DNA from: VXLM01 sp965242665
GTDB taxonomy: Bacteria; Chloroflexota; Dehalococcoidia; Lucifugimonadales; VXLM01
Direction of reading: 5' to 3'
Length of the DNA: 64,000 bases
NCBI GenBank assembly: GCA_965242665.1
Contig: OZ251484.1
Location: forward strand, 2,170,001 to 2,234,000
The position numbers and the translations under genes were made by a program. The stretch's first letter is position 1, and the number at the start of each line of letters is the position of its first letter. Below the pieces are notes generated by a model, which worked only from the letters and a program-made list of their open reading frames with translations, searched no databases and had not been told where the DNA came from. This document shows, piece by piece, positions 50,255 to 59,232 of the stretch.

Positions 50255-53077
50255 CTATTCGCACTGCTGCCTGCCGCCCTGCGTGAACGACCAGCTCTGG
50301 CAGAACTGCGAGCGGTTGCCGGGGTTGTTGTAGTTGTCCTGGCCGCCGTCGAAGTAGTACGCCCAGCCGGTATGGCCGTTGTGATCCTGTGCGTGCGTGA
50401 ACGGCTGGTTCCTCATGTTGTTGCGGTTGAGGAAGATACCGATGTGACCGTTGGAGAAGGCCGATATGTGAATGGCCAGCATGTTCTCCGCGTGGTTGCG
50501 GTACATATTCTTCCCCAGCTCCACCCGCCGCGGGTCGAACGTCTGGTACTCATACCCGGCGATCGTGTCCTCGTACAGGCTCTGGAACCATCCCATGTGA
50601 TCCGCGGGGAACTGATCCGGCGACGCCATTGGGAGGTAGTCCGGGTCGGAACCCGGCGCCATTCCCTCGCTGCCGGCAGTGCGGTAGTACTTCGCGATCG
50701 CCATCGCAGGCGCGAAGTAGACTTCATGGAACGGGATGAAGTTCGTCCGGAAGCGCATCCACGGGTTCACTGTATGGCGCGACAGGTTGGTATTGATGCT
50801 GCAGCACTCTTCCATTGCCCGGAAGGGGATGTGCCACTGTCCGCCGGCCGTGTACGTCATCTCTATCCCGACATCGGCCAGCTGGCTCTTGGCCAGCTCG
50901 GCCACGGCCGCCCTGCCGTGTGAATCGGAGAAGAGGAAGTTGAGGCTCACCCGATCTCCATTGGGCAGTGTTCGGAATCCGTCGGAGTCCCGCTCAGTCA
51001 GCCCGATGCCGTCCAACAGCTCGTTCGCCTTTGCGATGTCCGCCTTCTTGTCCGCCGGAATGTGCAACTGACGGAACTCTACACCCGGGTTGTACGGAGT
51101 GCTGGGATGAGGGACGCGGTTCTGGATGGATCCGAACCCCAGCTGAACCGTCTCGTTGATGGCGTCCCGGTCGAGCGCATAGGACATGGCCAGGCGGAAG
51201 TCCTTCGTCCGCAGCAGCCGCCCAATCTCGGCGTTGACGTTATACGTCTGGTTGAGCTCGAGACCAAGGTCCGCCCCACCAAGCGCCGGCCAGCCGTAGA
51301 GGCTGTAGTCGCCCTCTTGCATGTTCTGGATGTATACCGGCATCTCGGACAGGATGTAGTTGGTCGACCTGCCGTCCGTTTCGCCGTTCATGGACCGGAA
51401 CCGCACCGTGTTCTCGTCCCCGGGCAGGATGAGCATGACTACCTGATCGGTGTAGGGCAGCTGGTTGCCTGCCGGATCGACGAACGGGAAGTAGTGATTC
51501 CGTTCGGCGACCGCGAGCTCGCGCTCCTTGTATTCGACGAAGCAGTAGGGCGCTATGCATCCGGTCGAACCGATATCCTCGAAGGCCTCCAGGGAGAACC
51601 GCGCGAGCTGGGCGTTCTGAGACGCATGATAAACTTGCTTCCAATCCGCCAATTCCAGCGCGTCCGCCTTCGCCTGAAGCGTTGCGGCAGGCGTGTACTT
51701 GGGATGGAGCTTCCTCATGTTGGGGTGCGCAAACCAGCAGAACCGGTTGAGCATGCACAGACTCTGCGTCAGCGTCTGCTCCATCAGGATCCAGTTCGGA
51801 GAGTCGAACGTCAGCTTGAAGTTCAGGTCGTCGACGATGCTGAACTCGACAGGATCGCCGGTGACGGGGTCTACCATCTGTGCAGGAACGTTCGGGTTGA
51901 GATCCTTGTTGAAGTTGTGATCCTCGAAGGCGAACCGCACGTCCTCTACGGTCAACGGCGTGCCGTCGTCCCACTTGAGGCCGCGCCGCAGTGTGTAGGT
52001 GTACTCCGTCCCGTCCTCGTTCGCTTCCCAGCTCTTCCCAGCGCCAGGCCCGAAGTTGATCTCGTCGGAGTCGCGCTGCACGAACCCGAACGCGATCCAC
52101 TCGCCAGTGTACGAGCGGATCTCGGTGATGCGGTAGGCGCCGCCGTATTCCCCGATGCCGTCAGGACCGAGCACGACGCTCACGTCCTCGGCCACCGGCA
52201 AACGCTCGTCGATTGGCGGAAGCGTCCCCTGCTTCACCATCTGAGCCGACAGTGGGGACTCGTAGAAGGTTGTTGGCTGCGGGCCGGAATAGGCCGAGTG
52301 GTACAGCCAGGGCGTGCCCGGCCGATGCGTCGTTGTGGCCTCGAACCGAGACGTCCCCTTCGGCGGGCAGTCGGTCACCAGATCGCCTCTGATGTAGCAT
52401 GTGCCAGGCATCATGGATCCCATCATTGCCTGCTGCATCTGCTGCTGCTCTTGTATCTCCATGGCCGTCATCTGAGCGGATTGCGCCGCCATGGCTGCTT
52501 GCTCGATCGCCTCGTTCGTCGCCATGAGAGAGGCGTCGATGATGCCCTGCACGTCCGAAGCGGAGAGCTGATCGCCGACTGCATCCGACACCGCGCCCGC
52601 GACCAAGTCCTCGATGTCGCCGCGCGTCAATGTCCCGGACAAGCCAGAGGCGACCTGCTGCTGCACGATCCGAGTGATCTCAGCCGCGCTGACTCCCTCA
52701 GGAACCGCCTCCTCAACCGCAGACATCACAAGGGCGTTCAACTGACTCACGTCGATTTCCGGCGCCGGAAGGTCTCGGAGCGACCGTGCCACGATCGACT
52801 GAACCTCCGATGCGCTCAACTGGCCAGCCGTTGCAGATTCCAATTGCGCTTGCAGCTGCTCGGCCGTCACGCCCTGCGGGGCGGCCATGACTGCCTCCTG
52901 TACCATCTTCTGAATGTCGGCCGCCGAAGTCTGCCCCTCGGAGACCGCAGCCCTCACCATCTCCGTGATGTCTGACACGGGTACTGGCGTCGGAGCCGGG
53001 TCGCCGCTACAGGCGACCCCCGCCACTACCACGAGACCAGACGCCAAGAGCGCCAGCCGTTTCAATAGTTTGATCAT
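50255..53077 (-). CDS. ABC transporter solute-binding lipoprotein (SBP_bac_5) with long helical N-terminal extension
   Basis: 940 residues, far longer than usual (about 530-600). The signal peptide MIKLLKRLALLASGL ends in the lipobox GVACSGD. Residues about 35-230 form four to five helical repeats of roughly 35 residues ([ST]-x-x-D/E-I/V-Q-x-[IM]V-x-x-[AS][VL]) ending in a Gln/Met-rich stretch (IQEQQQMQQAMMGSMM). The SBP_bac_5 body follows (YTYTLRRGLKWDDGTPLT). ATG 53077 has GGAGG 8 nt upstream. This family imports peptides, nickel or oligosaccharides; given the GHL10-like neighbours a glycoconjugate is plausible. No permease or ATPase genes are in the window. Confidence 0.88.
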   Translation of the reverse strand: MIKLLKRLALLASGLVVVAGVACSGDPAPTPVPVSDITEMVRAAVSEGQTSAADIQKMVQEAVMAAPQGVTAEQLQAQLESATAGQLSASEVQSIVARSLRDLPAPEIDVSQLNALVMSAVEEAVPEGVSAAEITRIVQQQVASGLSGTLTRGDIEDLVAGAVSDAVGDQLSASDVQGIIDASLMATNEAIEQAAMAAQSAQMTAMEIQEQQQMQQAMMGSMMPGTCYIRGDLVTDCPPKGTSRFEATTTHRPGTPWLYHSAYSGPQPTTFYESPLSAQMVKQGTLPPIDERLPVAEDVSVVLGPDGIGEYGGAYRITEIRSYTGEWIAFGFVQRDSDEINFGPGAGKSWEANEDGTEYTYTLRRGLKWDDGTPLTVEDVRFAFEDHNFNKDLNPNVPAQMVDPVTGDPVEFSIVDDLNFKLTFDSPNWILMEQTLTQSLCMLNRFCWFAHPNMRKLHPKYTPAATLQAKADALELADWKQVYHASQNAQLARFSLEAFEDIGSTGCIAPYCFVEYKERELAVAERNHYFPFVDPAGNQLPYTDQVVMLILPGDENTVRFRSMNGETDGRSTNYILSEMPVYIQNMQEGDYSLYGWPALGGADLGLELNQTYNVNAEIGRLLRTKDFRLAMSYALDRDAINETVQLGFGSIQNRVPHPSTPYNPGVEFRQLHIPADKKADIAKANELLDGIGLTERDSDGFRTLPNGDRVSLNFLFSDSHGRAAVAELAKSQLADVGIEMTYTAGGQWHIPFRAMEECCSINTNLSRHTVNPWMRFRTNFIPFHEVYFAPAMAIAKYYRTAGSEGMAPGSDPDYLPMASPDQFPADHMGWFQSLYEDTIAGYEYQTFDPRRVELGKNMYRNHAENMLAIHISAFSNGHIGIFLNRNNMRNQPFTHAQDHNGHTGWAYYFDGGQDNYNNPGNRSQFCQSWSFTQGGRQQCE

Positions 53078-53151
53078 GTAGAGAACCTCCAATGCGCGCG
53101 CTGTACGTTGCGCTAGATTTGATTGTCGCAATCCTCTCCTCAGATCTTGCC

Positions 53152-53178
53152 GGTAGGGCGAGGCTCACCCGCCCTACC
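53152..53178. other. 9-bp-stem hairpin upstream of the solute-binding gene
   Basis: GGTAGGGCG (53152-53160) and CGCCCTACC (53170-53178) with a 9-nt loop. There is no T-run, so it is a transcription/processing signal of unknown type in the gap between the PfkB and SBP genes. Confidence 0.5.
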
Positions 53179-53301
53179 CGCAACGTTCCGCAAGAACATA
53201 CAAGAAAAAATTCCCTATGTCAAGTGCTAAATTCAACTCGCAAGACAATGTCGCATCAAGCGGCCTGCACAAGCGAAAACGAGACTGGCGGAGATTCGCC
53301 G

Positions 53302-54252
53302 TTAGCGCGCCCTGCGGTACAGTCCGTCGACCTCCTCCCGCGACGGCATGGCAGTTTGTACCCCCCGCTTCGTGACCGCCAGCGCGCCGGCCGCCGCCGC
53401 ATAGTCGATCGCGTCCTCCATGCGCCTTCCACTCGCAAGCGACACCCCGAGCGCCCCGCTGAACGCATCCCCCGCCGACACCGAGTCCACCAACTCCACC
53501 TCATAGGCCGGCGTGAATCCTCTTTCCTCCTCCGACGCATAGTACACCCCCTGCTCCGCCATCTTCACGACCGCAGTCCGTACTCCCCGTTCCAACAGCG
53601 CATCCGCTGCCGCGCGTGCCGAAGCTGCGTCCTCTACCCGTATGCCCGTGTGATATTCCGCCTCGGTCTGGTTTGGCGTGATGATGTCCAGGTCGCAGAA
53701 GGCCTCCGGAGGAATCTCCGCCGCCGGAGCCGGATCCAACATCGTAGTTACGCCCCGCGCCTTTGCCGCCCGAGCCGCAGCCATCGAAAGATGAAACGGA
53801 ACCTCCATCTGGAGAAGCAGAGCATCCGCACCGTCCAACGCAGCATCCACCGCCTGGAGCTGTTCCTCGTCGCATTGGAGATTCGCTCCGTACAGCCCAA
53901 GCACGTGGTTCTGCCTCTCGGCGTCCAAGACGATCATTCCAACTCCGGACGGATGGTCCGGATCCTGTGCGATGCCGCTCACGTCGACGCCCTTGCTCCG
54001 AAGCGCGTCCAGAAGCGCAGGCCCGAACAGGTCGGTGCCGACCCGTCCGACCATCCTGACGTTCGCCCCCAGCAACGCCGCCGCAACCGCCTGCGTTGCG
54101 CCCTTGCCCCCGGGGGCAGTATAGAAGCGCCCCCCGCGAAGGGTCTCGCCCGGAAGCGGCAGCCTCGGCGCAGTCCCGATCAGCGCCATGTTGATGCCCC
54201 CGAACACTACGATGTTCGGACCCCCAACGGAAATCGCCATTCGTCCATCCAT
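53302..54252 (-). CDS. PfkB/ribokinase family sugar kinase
   Basis: 316 residues. VVFGGINMALIGTAPRLPLPGETLRG and APGGKGATQAVAAALLGANV form the N-terminal ribokinase signature; DIITPNQTEAEYHTGI and VELVDSVSAGDAFSGALGVSLASG form the second. The catalytic Asp in the GD of SAGD is kept, but the usual first G is Ser (S-A-G-D). ATG 54252 has GGGGAG 7 nt upstream. Phosphorylates ribose, nucleoside or another sugar; being upstream of the SBP gene (224-nt gap) fits a sugar-uptake role. Confidence 0.9.
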   Translation of the reverse strand: MDGRMAISVGGPNIVVFGGINMALIGTAPRLPLPGETLRGGRFYTAPGGKGATQAVAAALLGANVRMVGRVGTDLFGPALLDALRSKGVDVSGIAQDPDHPSGVGMIVLDAERQNHVLGLYGANLQCDEEQLQAVDAALDGADALLLQMEVPFHLSMAAARAAKARGVTTMLDPAPAAEIPPEAFCDLDIITPNQTEAEYHTGIRVEDAASARAAADALLERGVRTAVVKMAEQGVYYASEEERGFTPAYEVELVDSVSAGDAFSGALGVSLASGRRMEDAIDYAAAAGALAVTKRGVQTAMPSREEVDGLYRRAR

Positions 54253-54384
54253 GACAGGTCTCCCCACTCGAATGCCGATTCTACCACGTCTGGCGTCGAT
54301 CTATCGAGACACCTGCGCCGCCACGTGAGGAAACGGAACCCAGTACTCCGCCGAGCCGGCCCCCTAGTTCCTCCGTCGCCCGAC

Positions 54385-55521
54385 CTACCCCCGCAGATCC
54401 CGCGCGGAAAGCACGCGCACGCTCATCCGGCCGCCGCGGTCGCCAAGCCGACGACGAATCAGCACAGCTCCGGCCGCCAGACAAGCCGCCGACGAAACCG
54501 TAACGAACGACCAGTGCCACCCATAGAACTGAACGACGCCCGTTATCACGATGTTGACGAACGACAACGGCACGAGCGCCTTCCACCCGAAGGACATCAG
54601 TTGGTCGATACGCAGACGAGGATAGGTGCCGCGTATCCAAAAGATGACCAGTACCACTCCATACGCCTTCAACAGGAACCAAGCCATCGACAGCGCAGAA
54701 TGGACGCCGCCCTCGAAGGGCATATCCGGCCACCGCCAACCCCCAAGGAACAACAGCGTCGTCAAGGCCGCGACAGTGAAGGTGTTGATGTATTCCGCCA
54801 GGAAGAAGACCGCCCAATGAGCCCCGCTGTACTCGACGAACGGCCCCCCTACGACCTCCGACTCCGCGTGATGAATGTCGAATGGTGTCCGTCCCAGCTC
54901 CGCCAACGCCGCAATCAGGAAGACTACGAAGCCAAGCGGTTGGACGATGATGTTGCCCGCCATCGCCTCCGCCTGATCGTCGACGATCTCCACGATGTTC
55001 AACGACTGGCTCAACATCGCCACCCCCAAGATGGCCATGATGAACGGCACCTCGTAGCTAACCAGCTGCCCGGCCGCCCGAAGACCTCCCAATACCGCGT
55101 ACTTGTTCGCCGACCCCCACCCCGCCATCACCAACCCCAACACCGTCAGCACAGAAAAAGCGGTGATGTAGAACAACCCGAGATCCATATTCCGCAGCAC
55201 GACGTCCTGTGCCATGGGGATGGTGACCCACAACAGCAGCGACGGAACGAACACCGCCAACGGAGCCAGCCAGTAGACCCAGCGATCCGCCCACGAAGGC
55301 AAGATGTCTTCCTTGGTAACCAGCTTGAGCGCGTCCGCAATCGGCTGGAGCGTCCCATGCGGACCAACGCGCATCGGCCCCATCCGCTGCTGAATCCGCG
55401 CCAACGACTTCCGCTCCAACCACGTAAGCGCCAAAACCATGACGAAGAGGAAACCCACCACCAAAAGCGTGCCGGCAACGTAGCCAACCGGCCACGGCAA
55501 ATCTCCCAGGAAGCCAAACAT
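54385..55521 (-). CDS. nuoH: NADH-quinone oxidoreductase subunit H
   Basis: 378 residues, about eight membrane segments. The conserved first-loop motif ERKSLARIQQRMGPMRVGPHGTLQPIADALKL and the Q-site loop GRTPFDIHHAESEVVGGPFVEYSG match NuoH. The C-terminal tail after the last helix (VRVLSARDLRG) is slightly longer than in E. coli. GGAGG lies 11 nt before ATG 55521 and the gene follows nuoD without a gap. It is the quinone-proximal membrane subunit of complex I. No nuoI follows; the next gene, pfkB, is 130 nt away. Confidence 0.95.
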   Translation of the reverse strand: MFGFLGDLPWPVGYVAGTLLVVGFLFVMVLALTWLERKSLARIQQRMGPMRVGPHGTLQPIADALKLVTKEDILPSWADRWVYWLAPLAVFVPSLLLWVTIPMAQDVVLRNMDLGLFYITAFSVLTVLGLVMAGWGSANKYAVLGGLRAAGQLVSYEVPFIMAILGVAMLSQSLNIVEIVDDQAEAMAGNIIVQPLGFVVFLIAALAELGRTPFDIHHAESEVVGGPFVEYSGAHWAVFFLAEYINTFTVAALTTLLFLGGWRWPDMPFEGGVHSALSMAWFLLKAYGVVLVIFWIRGTYPRLRIDQLMSFGWKALVPLSFVNIVITGVVQFYGWHWSFVTVSSAACLAAGAVLIRRRLGDRGGRMSVRVLSARDLRG

Positions 55522-56670
55522 CTAGCGGTCCACCTCCCCCATCACGATATCCAGCGACCCCAGCACTACGACCGCATCCGCAACGTACACATCCCGCATC
55601 ATCGGCTCCAACGCCTGAAGGTTGGCGAACGACGGCGCGCGAACCTTGACCCGGTACGGACGTTCGCTGCCGTCGCTGACCAAGAAGACTCCGAAATCCC
55701 CCCGCGGCGACTCCGTCCGCTGGTATACCTCTCCCTTGGGCGGGCGCATCATGCGCCGCGTCTTGGCCGCAACCTCCCCGGGCTCCATCTGCCGCATCGC
55801 CTGCTCCACGATCCCCAGCGATTGCCGCATCTCTTCGACCCGCACATAGTACCGATCCCAGCAATCCCCGTTCTCCCCGACGGGAATTCCAAAATCGAAC
55901 CGATCGTAGATGCCGTAAGGCTCCGATATCCGCACATCTTCCCCAACTCCGCTCCCCCGCAATACCGGCCCAGACACCCCTAGCTCGATCGCCTCCCGCG
56001 CGCCCAACACGCCAACTCCCTTCGTGCGCGCCAAGAACATCTCGTTGCCCGACAACAGCGCGTCGCACTCCTCGATCCCCGCCTTCAGTTGATCGCCCAA
56101 CAAAGTCATGCGGCGATGAAAATCGTCCGGCAGATCCTCGTGGACGCCCCCCACGCGAATATAGTTGTGCATCATCCGCGCCCCTGTCACCGACTCGAAC
56201 AGCTCTTGGATACGCTCCCGCTCCCGAAAGCCGTACAGTACCGGCGTCATCGCCCCGGCGTCGAGGCCGTACACCCCGTAGAACAGCATGTGGTTGGCGA
56301 TCCGGTTCAACTCGCACAAGATGGTGCGGATGTACCACGCCCGCTCAGGGACGTCCAACCCCATGATCTTCTCGACCGCCATGCAGAACGCAAGCTCGCT
56401 GTTGAGATTCCCAATGTAGTCGATCCGGTCGAACAGCGTCACGACCTGCGAATAATCCTCGATCTCGCACAGCTTCTCCGAGCCGCGGTGCAGGTAGCCG
56501 ATATGCGGCTCCACCTTCGCGATCCGCTCCCCGTCGATCCACAACACCATCCTGAACACCCCATGCGTGCTCGGATGCTGCGGCCCCATATTGACCATGA
56601 AATCGACAGCCTCCAGCCCCTCCGCCTGCGTCGCTTGCATGTCTGCCGCCGTCATTTCATTCGACTCCAT
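55522..56670 (-). CDS. nuoD: NADH-quinone oxidoreductase subunit D
   Basis: 382 residues, the 49-kDa subunit. NMGPQHPSTHGVFRMVL (quinone-site His), HRGSEKLCEI, LLGDQLKAGIEECDALLSGN, VLRGSGVGEDVRISEPYGIYDRFDF and SPRGDFGVFLVSDG are the expected motifs in order. ATG 56670 has GGGAG 7 nt upstream; that SD lies inside the relic of a DUF262 gene. Directly followed by nuoH. Together with NuoB and NuoC it forms the hydrogenase-like core. Its separation from nuoC by 2.5 kb of unrelated DNA is abnormal. Confidence 0.96.
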   Translation of the reverse strand: MESNEMTAADMQATQAEGLEAVDFMVNMGPQHPSTHGVFRMVLWIDGERIAKVEPHIGYLHRGSEKLCEIEDYSQVVTLFDRIDYIGNLNSELAFCMAVEKIMGLDVPERAWYIRTILCELNRIANHMLFYGVYGLDAGAMTPVLYGFRERERIQELFESVTGARMMHNYIRVGGVHEDLPDDFHRRMTLLGDQLKAGIEECDALLSGNEMFLARTKGVGVLGAREAIELGVSGPVLRGSGVGEDVRISEPYGIYDRFDFGIPVGENGDCWDRYYVRVEEMRQSLGIVEQAMRQMEPGEVAAKTRRMMRPPKGEVYQRTESPRGDFGVFLVSDGSERPYRVKVRAPSFANLQALEPMMRDVYVADAVVVLGSLDIVMGEVDR

Positions 56671-56702
56671 TCACACTCTCCCAAAACGCCCCGCCCAGAT
56701 GA

Positions 56703-56813
56703 TGGCTCCCTTCCCAACAGGAGCGCAATTTCTTCCCTCAGTATCGTTCTTCTCTCTGCGTAGAAACTACCGAATCCCACTATCATCTCGGGCACAGTGC
56801 CCAGGGCAGTACC
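56703..56813 (-). pseudogene. C-terminal relic of a second DUF262 gene
   Basis: Minus-strand in-frame stretch (no stop from 56813 down to 56652) reads ...LGTVPEMIVGFGSFY then AERRTILREEIALLLGR. Aligned to the last 34 residues of the intact DUF262 protein (LGDVPKGMTGFGTFY and on) 20 of 34 are identical. There is a TGA at 56816-56814 before it and no start. It overlaps the 5' end of nuoD. No upstream remnant is seen because the DUF3574 gene begins right after. Confidence 0.75.
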
Positions 56814-56844
56814 TCATGGTTGACGCCCGCAATTGCTTCAGCCA

Positions 56845-57315
56845 TCACCCATCCTCTCCTTCTGGCGACTCTCTCAATCCATAGCACGCATCCCGCACAA
56901 TCCGCCACACCGGATCCTGATCGAACCGACGCACGAACTCATCCGAAATCTCATTGACCAGCCGCAAACCCTCCTCCCCAGGCTCCGCGATCAGCCCCCG
57001 CACCAATATCGTCTTCTCCCGCTGGATATTTCCGCTCGGCTCCTGCCACTGCCCATGCACGTCGATGATCGTCATCCCACCAGGAAACCGCGGCGTTACC
57101 GTATCCGCCATGAACGCATCCCAATCCTCCCCGCTCACCCGGTTGCCCTCGCTGTCGTCTTGCCCAAAGAACAACTGATACTCCACCCCGCTCTCGAACT
57201 CCTCCGGGCACCACTCGTCATCCGAGGAGGCACACCCTGCTGCCGCCAACGATACGAAGACGGCCGCCCCAACCAGAAATGCCCCTAATCTCCATCGTCT
57301 CACTGCTTCACCCAT
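56845..57315 (-). CDS. DUF3574 lipoprotein
   Basis: 156 residues. A short signal peptide with lipobox LAAAGCASSDDE is followed by the DUF3574 body: VEYQLFFGQDDSEGNRVSGEDWDAFMADTVTPRFPGGMTIIDVHGQWQEP, with the W-x-x-F and TPRFP..T motif of the family, and REKTILVRGLIAE. Proteins of this family are secreted and of unknown role. ATG 57315 is chosen because AGGAG lies 6 nt upstream; the ATG at 57336 overlaps no SD. Sits between the DUF262 gene and the relic, inside the nuo locus. Confidence 0.85.
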   Translation of the reverse strand: MGEAVRRWRLGAFLVGAAVFVSLAAAGCASSDDEWCPEEFESGVEYQLFFGQDDSEGNRVSGEDWDAFMADTVTPRFPGGMTIIDVHGQWQEPSGNIQREKTILVRGLIAEPGEEGLRLVNEISDEFVRRFDQDPVWRIVRDACYGLRESPEGEDG

Positions 57316-57405
57316 GACCCTCTCCTTGTTCAGCATCGGCCGACCATCGCCGGCCCGTCCTGATGGCCCTCTACCACTCCTGAGCGGACTACTCAGCTCA
57401 GCAGC

Positions 57406-59157
57406 TCATCTTGCGCGCCTCCCTAACAGATGTGTGATCTCTTCCTTGAGCCGCGTTCTCCTCGCATCATAGAAGGTGCCAAACCCGGTCATCCCCTTTG
57501 GCACATCGCCCAACAGGTGGTGATTTTCGTATTCTCGCCGGCCCGCAGAGCCCCCGGGGCATGTTTGATCCAGCCAATCGGATGGCATCTGTGCGCTTTT
57601 CTCATGGTTCTGCGCCCCTTGAAGCAACTGAAGATTGGCGAGTCTATTACTATTGGACATGAAACTGTCGATCTTGTCATCCGGAACTCCGGCGTCCCTG
57701 AGCCGCGGTTCGGTAAACCGTGACCTGGGAAATACGTGGTCGACGTGAAAGTAGTTGCGGAGATCGACGAACGGAAAGAGCAGCGACAACAGTGCAAACG
57801 TGAGCCTGTTGTTGAACTCCATATCCACCAAATCTTCGAGTTCCTCTTCCTCGAATACAAGCGACTTCCCGCGGCGCGTCATCTCGTCTCGAATCTGAGA
57901 GACAGGAAAACCATCGCCGTCGCTCTCTCTGATTACGCGTCTGATTGCGGTCAGCAGCGTATCCAGACCGCTGCCCCAGACGCCCGACTTCAACAGGCTC
58001 CGGATGAGCCACCCCCGAATGACCTCCCTATCTTGCCTGAACTCGTTCCGATCCAAGTATGTTTCTTCGTACCCCTTCTTGTGAAGATAATATGCAATAG
58101 GGAGAATGGCGTTGTTGGAACTGAGATTCTGCCCGCTGAACCCAAAAGAGGAAACCAGCTGAACTGTCAGCATCAGGGAGCGTTTGACGCCATCCCATTT
58201 CTCCTCGAGGACAGTCATGTTCTCTCGGTTGAAGTTGTCCACTTTGAAGCCTACGCTGCCAATATCGCTCAGCATCAGGCCAGCCTTGAGAACCCAGTCC
58301 TTGGAGAGTGTGAAACCTGTACCGATTCTGTTGAGTTCATCTACGAGAGTATGAATCTCTTCTCGCGCATCCTTCTCTTGCCACTGGGACACCGCTATCG
58401 AAAGCAGCATATCAGAGTACGACAGAGGCGTTCCACCGTCGTTCGTGCGAATGAAAATCTGGAGAACTTTGTCCAGTTCCTGACTCTTCTCTTCGTAGGA
58501 CGACACTATCTCCTTACTGTGCACGATCTGGTGGAGTGTATAAAGGGTTTCGTACGCCCGGTCCACGTGTTCTTGTGGCAATCGCTCATTCAACCACCGC
58601 ACCATAGGAGGTCCCCCCTTCATACCCAGCACTTCCCTGACGGGAAACCAGCACTCACCGGCATGGTTTGCCTCGGCCTCTTCACGCGTCCGGAATTCGA
58701 ACCGATATTTCAACCCTTCGTCATCCTCATTGGGTTCCCGTAGCAGATCCAAGTAGAGGTGACGCTTAGGGAATGCACCCGGACTGTTCCACCACAGCCT
58801 CGGCCGTTTCCACGCCATACTCCCGCGCAAGCCGATATTCAGCGCGGTCAGACGCTGCTGTCCATCCAGGACTGCCGTCAACTGACGATTAGGCAGGGGG
58901 GGCAGCGGTGGGCAGTGGGGCTTGTTTCGTTGATGGTAGTCGAGAACGAAGTCGAAGAATCTGAATTTGCCGCTGTTTTTAGGCCGGACACTCCAGTACA
59001 GGAAGGCTCCAAAAGGGTAGCCTTGCATGATGCTGTCAAACAACCGGCAGATCTGGTCGGGCCTCCACACGAACTCTCGTTGGATCGCAGGCAGGACGAG
59101 ATCGTTCCTCTGAATTTCGTCAAGGGTAGCTTTGATTGTGCCGTGGAGCTGATACAT
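57406..59157 (-). CDS. DUF262 (GmrSD-type) protein with C-terminal HNH-like region
   Basis: 583 residues. The N-terminal DUF262/ParB-like part has IQRNDLVLPAIQREFVW, DSIMQGYPFGAFLYW and AVLDGQQRLTAL (the DGQQR NTP-binding/nuclease signature, about 100). The middle is helical (SQWQEKDAREEIHTLVDEL). The C-terminal FHVDHVFPRSRF...NRLANLQLLQG fits a DUF1524/HNH nuclease. Relatives act in antiphage defence (GmrSD type IV restriction and related single-gene systems). GGAGG lies 9 nt before ATG 59157. Located between nuoC and the DUF3574 gene, with its own SD but transcribed with the nuo direction. Identification of DUF262 is firm; a defence role is inference. Confidence 0.88.
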   Translation of the reverse strand: MYQLHGTIKATLDEIQRNDLVLPAIQREFVWRPDQICRLFDSIMQGYPFGAFLYWSVRPKNSGKFRFFDFVLDYHQRNKPHCPPLPPLPNRQLTAVLDGQQRLTALNIGLRGSMAWKRPRLWWNSPGAFPKRHLYLDLLREPNEDDEGLKYRFEFRTREEAEANHAGECWFPVREVLGMKGGPPMVRWLNERLPQEHVDRAYETLYTLHQIVHSKEIVSSYEEKSQELDKVLQIFIRTNDGGTPLSYSDMLLSIAVSQWQEKDAREEIHTLVDELNRIGTGFTLSKDWVLKAGLMLSDIGSVGFKVDNFNRENMTVLEEKWDGVKRSLMLTVQLVSSFGFSGQNLSSNNAILPIAYYLHKKGYEETYLDRNEFRQDREVIRGWLIRSLLKSGVWGSGLDTLLTAIRRVIRESDGDGFPVSQIRDEMTRRGKSLVFEEEELEDLVDMEFNNRLTFALLSLLFPFVDLRNYFHVDHVFPRSRFTEPRLRDAGVPDDKIDSFMSNSNRLANLQLLQGAQNHEKSAQMPSDWLDQTCPGGSAGRREYENHHLLGDVPKGMTGFGTFYDARRTRLKEEITHLLGRRAR

Positions 59158-59232
59158 GGGTACATTCCTCCTCTAGGTGCAGTCGTTGCGTTTCAGGGCA
59201 CCGCCCGTCCGCTACGAGCCGACCGTTGCATT

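Noticed and set aside
51062..52975. Open frame of 637 codons on the plus strand
   Set aside because: Antisense to the solute-binding lipoprotein gene, with no domain and shadow-like composition.
53092..55983. Open frame of 963 codons on the plus strand
   Set aside because: Antisense to pfkB, nuoH and part of nuoD; its translation is Arg/His/Pro-rich and domainless, a by-product of GC-rich third positions.
56652..56813. Alternative reading of the relic as an upstream extension of nuoD
   Set aside because: It is in a different frame from nuoD and matches the DUF262 C-terminus, so an extension is excluded.
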